Assembly: GCA_016800925.1 (NCBI GenBank)
Contig: JABCPU010000288.1
Coordinates: 22,179 to 86,178 of the forward strand
Direction: 5' to 3'
Source of the DNA: Suillus spraguei
Taxonomy: Eukaryota > Basidiomycota > Agaricomycetes > Boletales > Suillaceae
Length of the DNA stretch: 64,000 bases
Shown: one piece after another, positions 11,966-22,028 of the stretch
How the letters are laid out: every line of letters begins with the position of its first letter
How positions within the stretch are numbered: position 1 is the stretch's first letter
Made by a program: the position numbers and the translations under genes
Notes under the pieces: generated by a model
Seen by the model: the letters and a program-made list of their open reading frames with translations, nothing else
Databases searched by the model: none
What the model was told of the DNA's origin: nothing

Positions 11966-12523
11966 GTGTCTCGTCTAAAATCTTATTACCATGCTGTGGC
12001 AGGTGCAGCTGAGCCTCCACCATTCAATATTCCCCATGTGTGCTTTGTTGAAGCCGGTCTGGCACTATCATACTGTCAAGATAGCAGCAAACCTGCATTC
12101 AAGGCTGCATCAGCGTGTGCAGGTTTTCTTCTCAAGGAAGTTATTGATGGTGGATTGAGGATTTCGTCAAATACATTCATAACATGGACCCTGACCCATT
12201 GCTTGATCCAGATGAATTTGGGTATGACTTCATGTTGTTTCTTGCCTTCACACAACATATGCAATATGTGAAGATGGGTGGGCTGGTCTTTATCTCTGAC
12301 TATCAAGGTATGTACTTTATGTTTATGCATTGTGCACCAGCAATTCTGACATTGAAATCAAACAGGCAATACCAAGCTGCTGACTGATCCACAAATTATG
12401 ACACACCCTTCAGTTAGTGACAGCAAAGACATCTTTGAGGGGGGCATAATATTAAAAAGGCAGTCAGTGAATTTGAGACTTGCCACATTTGCAACCACTT
12501 CTGCAAATGGCCAGGGTTTGAAC

Positions 12524-12833
12524 TGACAAAACTAAGTAAAAGCGGCATATACCATGCTCAGCTGCTATCCAAAGGAAGGATGAGAGAACGACTGAGGGAA
12601 AATTACATGACAAGGGTCCATTATATGATAGGAACAAGCTCACTAAGACACCATGAGGCTTGCTTGAGAAATCCCTAACCTCTCCACTATTATGTGTGCA
12701 CCCGAGCACCTCAAGGCGCACTTAAGCATGTATGCAATTAAGCATGATGAAGCATGACAAAACGTGAAAGGTGCGGGAAAAGCGCAGTGAGGTGCACACT
12801 TTGCCAAAGGTGTGAACTCATCTGGTTTTGTCA
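12524..12833 (-). repeat. Copia 3' LTR
   Basis: 310 bp, TGACAAAACTAAG to TGGTTTTGTCA; the 9-bp ends are inverted repeats of one another. The adjacent internal sequence CTCCCACTC (12834-12842), read on the minus strand, is a short polypurine tract. Confidence 0.9.
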
Positions 12834-14407
12834 CTCCCACTCAAGCGAAGTCGCAGACCCATGGCCTTAGTGAATTTCCAATGCTTGTCATGAATTAGTG
12901 GTTTTGTGAGGATGTCTGCCACTCATGTCATCTGTTGGGATGTAATGTATGACTGCTTTGCCTTTTGCCACTAGATCATTGCGCATGTGCATGCATGGAA
13001 TTGCGCATCTTTGGTAAGAATGATGGCTGCTTGATTATTGCAGTGGAGTATGGTGGGTGCACCTTGCTTTTCACCAACTTCAGCAAAGAATGTGTGAAGC
13101 CAGGTGAGATGCTGTCCTGCATTGCTGAGTCCAATGTATTCAGATTCAGTGGTGGAAAGCACAACCATGCTTTGTCATTTGCTTGCCCAAGATATGGCAC
13201 CGCAGTTTGTGATGAAGGTGTGACCTTATGTGGAGCACGAAGTATCTAACTCGCCGACCAGTCTGCATCTGATAAAATAGCCATGGAAGTCCATGTCCAT
13301 TTGCACATCAGTTCCATCATAGGTTAGTTCCATGTCCATGTGGCTTTGAGGTAGTGAAGTACGTGCTTTGCAGCCTCCCAATGTGAGGATTTTGGTGCAG
13401 CGCTGAAGTGGCTAAGTACTCCCACTGCATATGCATGTTGGGGCGTGTGCCAAGCATGGTGTACATGAGTGAGCCAATGACAGATAAGTATGACACTTTA
13501 CGACCTTCAATTGTGATCTCATGGTGCATGGAGTTGTCTCCTTCCTGGTCCATGGTGAGTTTGAGCCCATGCGCCATGGGAGTCCAGATAGGTTTGCATT
13601 CAGCCATGCCAGTGTGCTGCAAGACAGTGTCTATATATTGCGCTGCCTAGTGCGATTTTGCATGCCTTGCGATTGCGCTGAATCTCAATGCTGAGGATGA
13701 ACTTTGCCTCTCCTAGATCATGCATGTTGAATTGTGCTGAGAGCTTGTGCTTAACAGAATCCATGAAGGTGCACGTAGATGCAGTGAGCAGCAGGTCATC
13801 AACATAGACAACTAGGAAACAGACTTGCCCTTTTTCACGAAGAATGTACAGGCATATTTCTGCATCTAAGTGCATAAAGCCTATCTCACCAAGTTTGCGA
13901 TCAAGTGTCTTGTTCCAGGTGCACCCTGATTGCTTCAGACCATACAGTGAGCACTTCAATTTCCAGCAGTACCCTGGTTGGATTGGAATGCCTTCGGTGG
14001 AAGTAGGTAGAGCTGCTCTTCCAATTCGCCATTCAAGTATGCTGTGGAAACATCCATCTGATCAAGTTCAAGGTCGTGTTTTGCAGCTAACAACATGATT
14101 ATGCGAATGGATTTCAGGTTTTGTGATGGGTGCAAAAACTTCCTGATAGTCCACACCTTCATGCTGCATGAAACCATGTGCAACTATGCAGAGTTTGTAG
14201 CAATCAACATTTCTGTTTTGATCAAGTTTGATGCAGAAAACTGGCTTTGAGGTGATAGGCTTGACACCTTTAGGAATGGCACTTTTTCATAAACCTGATT
14301 CAAGTTTAGACTTAATAATTCCTCCTCCAGAGCAGAGCGCCACAGATGTCCACATGTAGTCAACCATGATCGCCTTGCGCCCTTTGGGGTGAAACTTTCC
14401 TTTGTGC
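12834..14407 (-). pseudogene. Copia reverse transcriptase and RNase H region
   Basis: Minus-strand copia polymerase. The RT thumb-palm part contains LLAAKHDLELDQMDVSTAYL (about 14090-14035), SLYGLKQSGCTWNK (about 13955-13915), the catalytic YVDD in FLVVYVDDLLLTAS (about 13815-13770), and MHDLGEAKFILSIEIQ. RNase H follows, with VVLSTTESEYIGLSNAGQ (about 13168-13115). Several frame changes separate the blocks (near 13960, 13620 and 13200), so no full polymerase can be made. The N-terminal side joins the family E element at 14408, inside the linker between integrase and RT. Confidence 0.88.
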
Positions 14408-15849
14408 TGTCTTCTTAGAATATGAAAAACAGAAAAGTTCACTGAATTTCAATATTCTCCACGTCAACAGTTCAGACAAATACCAATGGTTGATAACGTA
14501 GTCGTTCGTGGGGAAAAGGGCAAACAACTCTTTCTTGTCTTTGTTTGATCAAAGGACAGGGGATAAAATCAGTAACTGGCGCGATGCAGTGCTTGTGATT
14601 TTATAAGATGATGTACAGACTTGTGATGATAATGATGTGATGATGATGATGAGATGTATGTATGTTGATATGTGAATGATGCTACTCCTAACTCTCACTA
14701 ATTAATGGAGTCAACTAAGCCATCTAGCACTGATCAGACTATTCAATATGTCACTTCAAACCAACTCTCTGCTGCTCAGGCACTTCACGATGAGTATGAC
14801 GCAGAGTACACCCTCTTGATGTAGTCTTAAGTGGCCAAGCTATTGATATTGTTGAATGACTGCTAGTCTTATTGTCCTCCCTAATTAACTAATGAAATAT
14901 ATGAATGCAATATTCTCCCCACAGAAATGTGTTCTGTGTTGTCAAGAGAACTAGATATTGTTGAACACTAGATGACTAGTAACCTTGCACTAGCTAGTGT
15001 GAGAATGTGTGATGATTTGGTGGCTTGCTGATGTGTCTGTATGTTGTGAGAAATAATGTCCAAAGACTGGAGTGAAATAACTTAATGTTTCACTCAGTAT
15101 GCTCGCTTAATGCTTAGATTCACACTTATTATATTGGGTAATATATAATTTATTAGAGGGGCTCCTTGGCCTACCCTCCTCTGAGTGTGAGAAACTATTG
15201 CCTGACTAGTGTACTGGTCACTGGTGTGATGATTGTTGACAAGACTGTTTTTCTTTCAGAGGGGAAAGTAGGCTCCTTATATATTATTCTACAGGTGGCT
15301 ATACATACTACCATACAAGGAAAAATGACTCATAATGACTCAGTATGACTCACCAAGAATGGCTGTGCTTAGCTGTGCTAGGCTATGCTTGGCTATGCTA
15401 GGCTGTGCTACTGATACTAATGTAAACTACTGTATCTATGGAATCTTCCAGAATGTCATAGAATTCTCTCCTTAGGCTGGTCACATGACTGATCACATGA
15501 TTGATTACATAACTCTGTCTTTCATCAGCACTGTTCAAATATCAATTTCTTCAACATCACAATGTTTTAATGTTTTCACAAAACATTGCATAAGTAGGTT
15601 AAAGTTTGAAAAAGGAAAAACATAAGGCATGGGAAGTATTGGTATAATGGGAAAGCTATGTTAAATAAGTATTATTTTCCAACAGATAAGTGCATAGAAA
15701 TGATTGTAGGCTTGGAAAATACTCCAATAAATTCTTGTAAGGTTCCGAAAGGTATAGAAAATTATAGGGAAAATTATGGGGTATAGTATGGAATGTGGTA
15801 GACTAAAATGCAGTCATGATCATGTACAAAACAGGTTTCGTGCGTGTCA
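14408..15849 (-). mobile_element. Family E element copy 2 (1442 bp)
   Basis: Starts TGTCTTCTTAGAATATG and ends CGTGCGTGTCA; it is the inverted counterpart of the element at 6053-9673 and uninterrupted. Flanking tetramers are gtgc-type (complement gcac) and gcgc, three of four matching as a duplication. It splits copia pol. TG..CA ends are LTR-like, but the size is large for a solo LTR and no polymerase is coded. Inside, 15360-15405 has a short GCTNTGCTAGGCTATGCTTG-type tandem run. Confidence 0.7.
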
Positions 15850-17110
15850 GCGCTTGTTTTTTGGTATGAGCGCATATGCAGGGCATCCAAATGGGTGGAA
15901 GAAAGAAGGGTCCGCATTCCAATTGAACAGTGTTTCATATGGCATCTTCCCTTTTATGCCTGCAGCTGGGCTGCAGCCTGTGATGTAGGCAGTGGTTGAC
16001 ATTGCATCCACCCAGAAAGATTTTGGCAACTTGGATTCTTCCAGCATGGCTGTAGCAAGTGTCAAGAGTGTTTGATTCATGCACTCTGTGATGCCATTTT
16101 GCTCTGGGGTGTCCACTGCAGTGGTTTCAAGTATGGTGCCATTGGTGTGGAGTTCCTCACACATGTTTTTACCAGTGTATTCCCCTCCACCATCGCTGCA
16201 CATAAATTCAGTGTGAAGCGTGGAAAAGCACTCTTCATGGACTTCAGAGTGGAAGAATATTTGAACATCTTTCTTTCATTGCTTGCACTGCTCGAGTACG
16301 TCGCTCTTGCACTTCAGGAAATAGATCCAAGGGAATCTGGAATAATCATCGACAATGACCATCCATAGTGGAATCTTTCACACGATTTAGGGGTAATTGG
16401 CCCACCTACATCTGTGTGGATGATTTGGATGGCGCATGTTGTGTGCACACTGGTTGCAAGTTGGAATGGAAGTTTCTTCATCTTCCCTAGCGTGCACGGC
16501 TTGCAGAAGGTAGGTTGTCCAGTGATAACGTCAATCCCAGAAAGTTGGCCATTTGCCATCATGTGCTGTATGCAATCCATGCCTATGTGTCCCATTCTTC
16601 AGTGAAGGAGGTTTATATCCACTGTCATGAGCACTTGATCTGTGAAGGTGAGTGGAGTGCCTTTGACATGATACAGGCCACTCTTATGCTTTGCAGTTAA
16701 GACAAGGCTTGCGCCTTTGTAGACTCCACACTTATCCGTTGAGGCATCAAAGCATGTGGACAGTCCATGGTGCGCAAGTTTGGAGACTGATATGAGTAAT
16801 ATCGTGAAAGCTGGCACATGCAGTATATTGGATAGTTTAACATTATACACCTGCCCTCATATAGTGGTGCGAAAGGTGACGGTTCCTTTTCCAATTGTGT
16901 CCACTGTGGAGTCATCGCCAAAACTGATCTTTTGTGCTGGATGGATTGTGTGATATGTTCCTGGTTTGAACCATGTGTGATGAGGTACCTGAATCAATAA
17001 TGACATCCAGGCAATCCTTAGTGGCAGACACAGAGTAAGCCTGAACATGCTTTGCCAAAGCCTTAGAGATATGTACACGTTCTCTAACTGCAGCGCTCTT
17101 AGTGTCTACT
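15850..17110 (-). pseudogene. Copia protease and integrase region
   Basis: The aspartic protease site lies in VIIDSGTSSH (about 17015-16985). The GAG-pre-integrase block includes KLSNILHVPAFTILLISVSK and YKGASLVLTAKHKSGLYHVKG (about 16840-16640). The zinc-binding HHCC module (MGHIGMDCIQHMM..CKPCTLGKMKK) is at about 16595-16480. The catalytic core has the first Asp in HTDVGGP (about 16425), the second Asp in MCSDGGGEYTG (about 16203-16170), and the Glu in NGITECMNQTLL (about 16090-16060). Frameshifts near 16600 and 16310 break it. The core ends at IPKNKR, where family E is inserted. The block is recognisable as Ty1/copia and not Ty3, because integrase precedes RT. Confidence 0.88.
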
Positions 17111-17154
17111 TCAGAGTCTGAGTCTGCAGGCGATTTCGCTTTCTTTGCCTAGTC

Positions 17155-17951
17155 CTTCTTTTTCTTCTTTCCCTCCTTGAGCGTGCAACTTTGCTCCTTC
17201 ATCACATTGCAGTCTTGTGTGTCATGCATAGCTGTTTGATGTAGTGTGCACCATGTTTCAGGTTTCACACTTGCTGCAGTATGTGCGCTCAAGGTGGCAA
17301 CAGGTTGGCGTGTGACCTCTGCAATGACTCTGGTCTCGATTGCATTGAAAGTGAGGTCCTTTTCTGCGATGGTATTGAGGACAGAGGAGGTGAAAGTGCG
17401 CCAGTCAGGGGTATCAGGAAGGGAGCACATAAGTGCAAATGTGATGATTCTGGAATTGATGGTGAAATTCATGCCTGTTAGGCACAACTCAAGACTGCAG
17501 AACTTTGCAATGTGGTCATTAATCTGTGAAGCGCCATCCCACTTTAAAGCAATGAGTTGTTCAAAGATGTAGAAGGTATTGGTGATGCTCAATGTATTGT
17601 GGATTTTTATGAGTTCATCAAAGAGTGCCTTTGCTGTCACACACACTTGTGTCTTCATGAGGAGGAATCTGAGATATGGTCTTGGATGATGCCATGTGCC
17701 TTCTCATTGCACACAGCCCACAATTCCGTCGCACCACTGGCAGTGGATATTGGGAGCGAGGCAGAGGCTGAGGTGGTGGAGATGCTAGGAGCAGCAGTGG
17801 TTGTGGCAGTTGGGTCAGGGTCTGCACCTGTGACAATGTGCAGTACTTTCTCTCTGTGAAGTATTCCAGTGATGCAAAGTTTCCATAGCTGGAAATTATC
17901 TGGGCCTGTAAGGACTGTGGTTGTGAGGGTGTCATTGGTGAAGGACATCAT
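17155..17951 (-). pseudogene. Copia Gag (frameshifted)
   Basis: A likely start is the ATG pair at 17951-17946 (MMSFTNDTLTTTVLTGPDN). The first frame runs to a stop at 17655. A one-step frame change then leads into KTQVCVTAKALFDELIKIHN, typical of the UBN2-type Gag of copia elements, continuing through WDGASQINDHIAKF. Near the C-terminus is C-x2-H-x4-H-x4-C (WCTLHQTAMHDTQDC), the position of the zinc finger in fungal copia Gags, followed by a Lys-rich tail. The PBS lies about 70 bp upstream of the start, next to the 5' LTR. Confidence 0.8.
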
Positions 17952-18016
17952 GTCTGAGAGGTGTGCAACCTCATGAGTCGTTTCTGCTAGGTTGCTGGCT
18001 AGTTGGCGTAACCAGT

Positions 18017-18026
18017 GCTCATAACC
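18017..18026 (-). promoter_or_regulatory. Copia primer-binding site (half tRNA-iMet type)
   Basis: Immediately after the 5' LTR the minus strand reads GGTTATGAGCACTGG. Ten bases (GGTTATGAGC) are complementary to GCUCAUAACC, the anticodon-loop segment of eukaryotic initiator tRNA-Met, and not to the tRNA 3' end. Drosophila copia and yeast Ty5 prime from such cleaved half tRNAs. The complementarity rests on the recalled yeast tRNA sequence. Confidence 0.65.
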
Positions 18027-18195
18027 TGACAAAACTAAGTAAAAGTGGCGTATACTGCACTCAGCCACTATCCAAAGGAAGGATAAGAGAATGACTGAGG
18101 GAAAATTACATGACAAGGGTCCATTATATGATAGGAACGAGCTCACTAAGACACCATGAGGCTCGCTTGAGAAATCCCTGACCTCTCCACTATTA
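18027..18195 (-). repeat. Copia 5' LTR, first part (rest at 19798-19963)
   Basis: TGACAAAACTAAG onward matches 12524-12691 closely. It is broken at a TA by the Tc1-like element and continues at 19798 (ATGTGTGCAACCAAGCGCC) to TGGTTTTGTCA at 19963. The rejoined LTR is about 333 bp. Confidence 0.88.
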
Positions 18196-19797
18196 CAGTA
18201 GCTCAAAAAGTGTCTGAATGTTTGTAAAAATTTGTGTAATTGCTTCACTGTGAGTCAGGGTGTGGAATATGACTAATCTATAGTGAGGTGTCAGGGAGCC
18301 CTGCTTCTCAGCTTTATTAATGTCTCCTATAGTGTGGAAGTTCACCCACACCGTGCAAATATATGGTTATTTTAATTTGATGACTCATTCAGACACTTTT
18401 TGACTTTCAGTTTGACCAACACAATTCCTATAATTCTGATACTTTGTGTGACCTCCTTTTGCTCTAATCACTTATGCCACTCTTCTAAACATATTATCCA
18501 TCCATTTCTGATATTCCTCCTTAGCTATCTTGCTCCACCCTGCTGCAACTCTGTCCTATAGCTGAAATAGCCTCTGTGGTGAATTTTAATAGGCTGTATG
18601 CAATTTCTTGAGTAATTGCCAGAGATATTTAATAAATTTGAGGTCTCAGGACTGTTCTGGCCATTATAGAACACTAATATTGTGAGTTTAAAACAATGTC
18701 ATAATGAACTTCAAAGCTCACTGTATATGACAAAAGATATCTTATTCATTATATTCTAACTGGGCAGGTCATTAATGCTACTAAGTCTATCAAAATCATT
18801 GAATTCATCATCTCCACTACTCTGTCAGCTCAGACAGTCAGTAATACCCTCAAGGTGTCCAATCTCAAAGCTGTAATGCAGAATAAAACTCTCTTCTATC
18901 TCCAACTCATATAGAGACAATATAAACTTTTGCTTTAAAGCATCAGTACTGGACTGTTAAGGACTGGAAATTGGTTATCTTGTCAGATAAGACCCAAACA
19001 CATAGTAAGGGGTCATGAAGCCTGAAAATTTTGTGAAAAAAGGCTGGAGATCTACTGGAAGCAAAAGAAGTTAAACAAAGACTTATGTTTTGAGGATGAA
19101 ACATGATGGTATGAGGCCACATAGGACAAATACAATATTTTCTGTGAAATGGAGAGGATGATGAATACAGAGTGTTTCATTTCCATTTTAGATAGATGTT
19201 TGCTAAGAAGCATGTAGGAGTCATGGATTAATAGAGAAGACACTTCCTTTCAATGAGATAATGACTCTAAGCACACCTCTAAGTTGGCCACCAATTACTT
19301 GAAGGCCACAATATTAGTATGATATACTGACCAGTGCAGTCCCAAGACCTCAAATCTATTAAATATCTCTGGCAATTACTCAAGAAATTGCATACAGCCT
19401 ATTAAAATTCACCACAGAGGCTATTTCAGCTATAGGACAGAGTTGCAGCAGGGTGGAGCAAGATAGCTAAGGAGGAGCATCAGAAATGGATGGATAATAT
19501 GTTTAGAAGAGTGGCATAAGTGATTAGAGCAAAAGGAGGTCACACAAAGTATCAGAATTATAGAGATTGTGTTGGTCAAACTGAAAGTCAAAAAGTGTCT
19601 GAATGAGTCATCAAATTAAAATAACCATATATTTGCATGGTGTGAGTGGACTTCCACACTATAGGGAATATTAATAAAGCTGAGAAGCAGGGTTCCCTGA
19701 CACCTCACTATAGATTAGTCATATTCCCACACCCAGACTCACAGTGAAGCAATTACACAAATTTTTACAAACATTCAGACACTTTTTTGAGCCACTG
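18196..19797 (+). mobile_element. Degenerate Tc1/mariner element (1602 bp)
   Basis: CAGTAGCTCAAAAAGTGTC to its complement GACACTTTTTTGAGCCACTG, with TA duplications at 18194-18195 and 19798-19799. The inverted repeats are long (about 470 bp). The middle carries a broken plus-strand transposase: QYWTVKDWKLVILSDKTQTH (about 18945-19005), MMVWGHIG, and DNDSKHTSKLATNYLKA (about 19258-19310). It has many stops and frameshifts. It has the same length and layout as 48794-50393 and so represents an older copy of a related family. Confidence 0.88.
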
Positions 19798-19963
19798 TAT
19801 GTGTGCAACCAAGCGCCTCCGAGGCGCACTTAAGCATGTATGCAATTAAGCGCTATGTAGCGCAACAAAACGCGATGAAGTGTGGTCAAACATGAAAGGC
19901 GTGGGAAAGGCGCAGTGAGGTGCACACACTTCGCCAAAGGTGCGAACTCATCTGGTTTTGTCA

Positions 19964-19997
19964 TGAACTCCAGGAGTTTGAGGCCGGAGTAGCTTGA
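19964..19997 (+). pseudogene. Displaced 3' end of the alpha-kinase gene
   Basis: After the copia TSD the sequence continues in frame from 12523: the codons for ELQEFEAGVA and a TGA stop at 19995-19997. Joining 12523 to 19969 restores a continuous reading frame through the Cys/His tail. The copia insertion therefore hit the last exon about 10 codons before the stop. Confidence 0.65.
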
Positions 19998-20411
19998 ATG
20001 ATACTGGTTTTCATTCAGCATATGTTTTTTGAACAATGTATTACAGCCTTTGGTTTTCATCGCTATGTTTTTTGCATTGCTATACACTCGACTTAGATTC
20101 AAATACGCAAGTAGGTTTGCACTGATCAACACAAGTAAATACACTAGTACGATGCTCAAGGTCCGATTTCCATATGAGGCTATACTTGCTTAATAATTGA
20201 GCACGAGTGTCCGGCTTTCCATAGTGTCCTGTCTCCCCATTCTCAACGTTCTATGTCGGCTCAATACGCTTGTCATCAGCCGTCACCCCAGCCTAGCGTC
20301 AAGTTTGATATCATGGAACTTTGAATACTATTTTTGTGCGATATGAAATGATATGTGTGTCATTCCTGGCTCTTTGGTGACTCATGAGAGTGATGTGTAG
20401 AAATCTCCCTA
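19998..20411. other. Non-coding stretch
   Basis: No gene is seen. It probably begins with the 3' flank of the alpha-kinase remnant. Bases about 20167-20215 (CTTGCTTAATAATTGAGCAC and flanks) are an inverted copy of about 2862-2910, marking a short dispersed repeat. Confidence 0.4.
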
Positions 20412-20683
20412 CATCAGGAAATTCACACATTCCTTAACATGCTTAATCAGCTTAACTCACTTATCTCAAAACTTGTTTGCTCTCTCTCACATCATTCACC
20501 TGGCATATCTTATATTTTTTGAGTGCGAAATACAATAAACATGTATATTAATATATCTCAACTTTTATTTTCTGAATTCATTCACATTGAAATTTTGGAC
20601 AAGTAGATTCAATTTCACCAAGGCAGTTAAGTGTAAATAAGTCCGCATAAGGGCACGTCAAGGAATGTGTGAATTTCCTGATG
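20412..20683. mobile_element. MITE-like element, 272 bp
   Basis: About 30-bp inverted ends, CATCAGGAAATTCACACATT at the left and the complement at the right (AATGTGTGAATTTCCTGATG), lie inside TA dinucleotides (20410-20411, 20684-20685). The interior is AT-rich and has no ORF. TA flanks suggest mobilisation by a Tc1/mariner or PIF-type transposase, but the ends differ from the Tc1 elements in this window. Confidence 0.65.
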
Positions 20684-20805
20684 TAAGTGACTCGTCTAAT
20701 TTGCCAGTGAACGCACTTAGCGCCCAGTAAATAATTCATCGCCATCGAAGTAAGCTGACATAGTGTACAAGTGCTCTTCCAAACCACAAATACAGCTTAT
20801 TGACA

Positions 20806-21871
20806 TCACTGTCTCCGTCGTTCTGCACGATAGCGCTCTGCAAGATATCTGCAAGCAATTCTTAGCATCGGCAGATACAAGGCAGCACTATCCTGCTCAC
20901 CCTTCGCCACCCCAAAGCGTGAACAGGCCGAATGCAACAACGGTGACAACATCCCGGTTCCACTTAGACTTGTGCCAGTTTGCATAACTATAATACCCTA
21001 CTGCTCCAAGAATCGCTGTGTTTACTAAAAGGGGGGGATGAACATAAGAGATCGACAGATGGCTTTTCACTGACCTAGTCCAACAAAACCGCCCAGGACA
21101 CCTGGACGAAAAACGTGCTCTCGAAGTTGCTTGTAGATAATGGTGCCTTCCTCACGCGCACGTCGTTCTTCCTGGCGGCCGATAGGGGTCTGCCGATACT
21201 TCTCCGCTGCGTAGCCTTCAGTCCCAATCAATAACAGTGCTCCTGCCGCTGCCGAGCTGATGGCAGTGAAATTTCGACGAAGACTAGGTTTTGTATAGAA
21301 CCCATAGCCCACGCCAAACAGAAGGCCGACATTCACTTTGGGACTACATTGTCAACCATGCCAAATTCGAAAAAAAGACCATACCCAGGGAAATGATACT
21401 ACCAGCAACACGTGGACGAAACAAATAGTTTTTTGTAATCTTCCACAAAAAAATGCCTTCTGCCTGAGCCTCTTGAAGGTGCCTATTCCTTTTACTTCTC
21501 ACTGCTTTCCTGCCTGGGTCGCCGAGATCATCGTCAATATCTTCTGGAACACATATGTCGGATGTGCATGTCGCAGGGTTCTCTTTAGAATCACTGGAAA
21601 CGACATTTACTTTGGAAGTATTGTCGATGACGTTACTTGCAGAGGAGCGTTCGGTCGTGAGGAGCGCAGGATCCGGACGAGGCTGAGGTGCATGGTGAGC
21701 ACGGCACAGTAGTATTCTAAATTTCACAAGTACATACCTGCTCAGACGAGGGACAAGCATTGTGAGCAGCAACGGAGGCGTAGGACATGTTATATAGGAG
21801 TCGTCGAAGGTTGGTTCAGAAACTAGAATATTCAACGTGAAAGACGGTCTCATGTTTTTGGGAGGCAGCAT
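20806..21871 (-). CDS. Membrane protein with an internal duplication, function unknown
   Basis: I read a spliced gene with exons 21871-21385 (its 5' part uncertain), 21335-21075, 21024-20901 and 20848-20806, stop TGA. All three distal introns are GT..AG and keep frame. The C-terminal region is two copies of one unit. Repeat 1 starts YLFRPRVAGSIISLVNVGLL and ends GTEGYAAEKYRQ. Repeat 2 starts HVFRPGVLGGFVGLVNTAIL and ends GGEGYLAERYRAERRRQ. Each unit has two hydrophobic helices joined by a basic loop (KPSLRRN, KSKWNRD), so four membrane segments are predicted. The N-terminal 90 residues are polar and Ser-rich. A possible extra intron (donor GTATGT near 21737) leaves the N-terminus open. A TGACGTCA palindrome (21871-21878) overlaps the first ATG. 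The size and basic loops would suit an organelle membrane, but I do not recognise the family. Confidence 0.7.
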
Positions 21872-22028
21872 GACGTCACTTCACTGCGTCATAGGAGACA
21901 CCTGTATAATTAATTGTACTACTGTGGCTCTAACGGAAAAATACGTTATGTACTAGTGATTCATGAAGGTGCATCCTGTAAGAGGGAGTACGGAAGCGAC
22001 AGTAGTCCATAAAAAGGTCAGACAAAAT

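Larger units (their letters stand above)
9687..12523 (+). pseudogene. Alpha-type protein kinase (MHCK/EF2K-like), shredded gene
   Basis: Pieces of an atypical alpha-kinase domain lie in order on the plus strand. There is an N-lobe block with GRISIGRFKTMCRMADIDVA (about 11215-11275), then PKLFREANVLYWAKALLG (about 11408-11459). After a solo LTR come EPPPFNIPHVCFVEAGLALSY (about 12010-12075) and DPDPLLDPDEFGYDFMLFLA (about 12184-12245). Next are GGLVFISDYQ, an intron with donor at about 12307, and NTKLLTDPQIMTHPSV (about 12366-12415). A Cys/His tail CHICNHFCKW (about 12481-12510) closes the fragment. A 1-2 base shift near 12440 and several stops disrupt the frame. The last codons lie beyond the copia insertion at 19964. 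Motif order matches the alpha-kinase family known to be expanded in Agaricomycetes. Upstream exons (about 9690-9990) are less certain. Confidence 0.7.
12524..19963 (-). mobile_element. Full-length Ty1/copia retrotransposon (copy 2), with two nested insertions
   Basis: LTRs at 12524-12833 and 18027-18195 plus 19798-19963 are bounded by perfect 5-bp duplications tgaac (12519-12523, 19964-19968). Between them lie gag, protease, integrase, reverse transcriptase and RNase H in copia order on the minus strand. A family E element sits between integrase and RT, and a Tc1-like element splits the 5' LTR. Removing both gives an ancestral length of about 4.4 kb. The duplication falls in the last exon of the alpha-kinase gene. 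Frameshifts in gag and pol show it is dead. Confidence 0.9.

Noticed and set aside
15160..15350. Small plus-strand ORF in family E
   Set aside because: It is not conserved as an ORF in the inverted copy at 6500-6800, and the element shows no coding signal.
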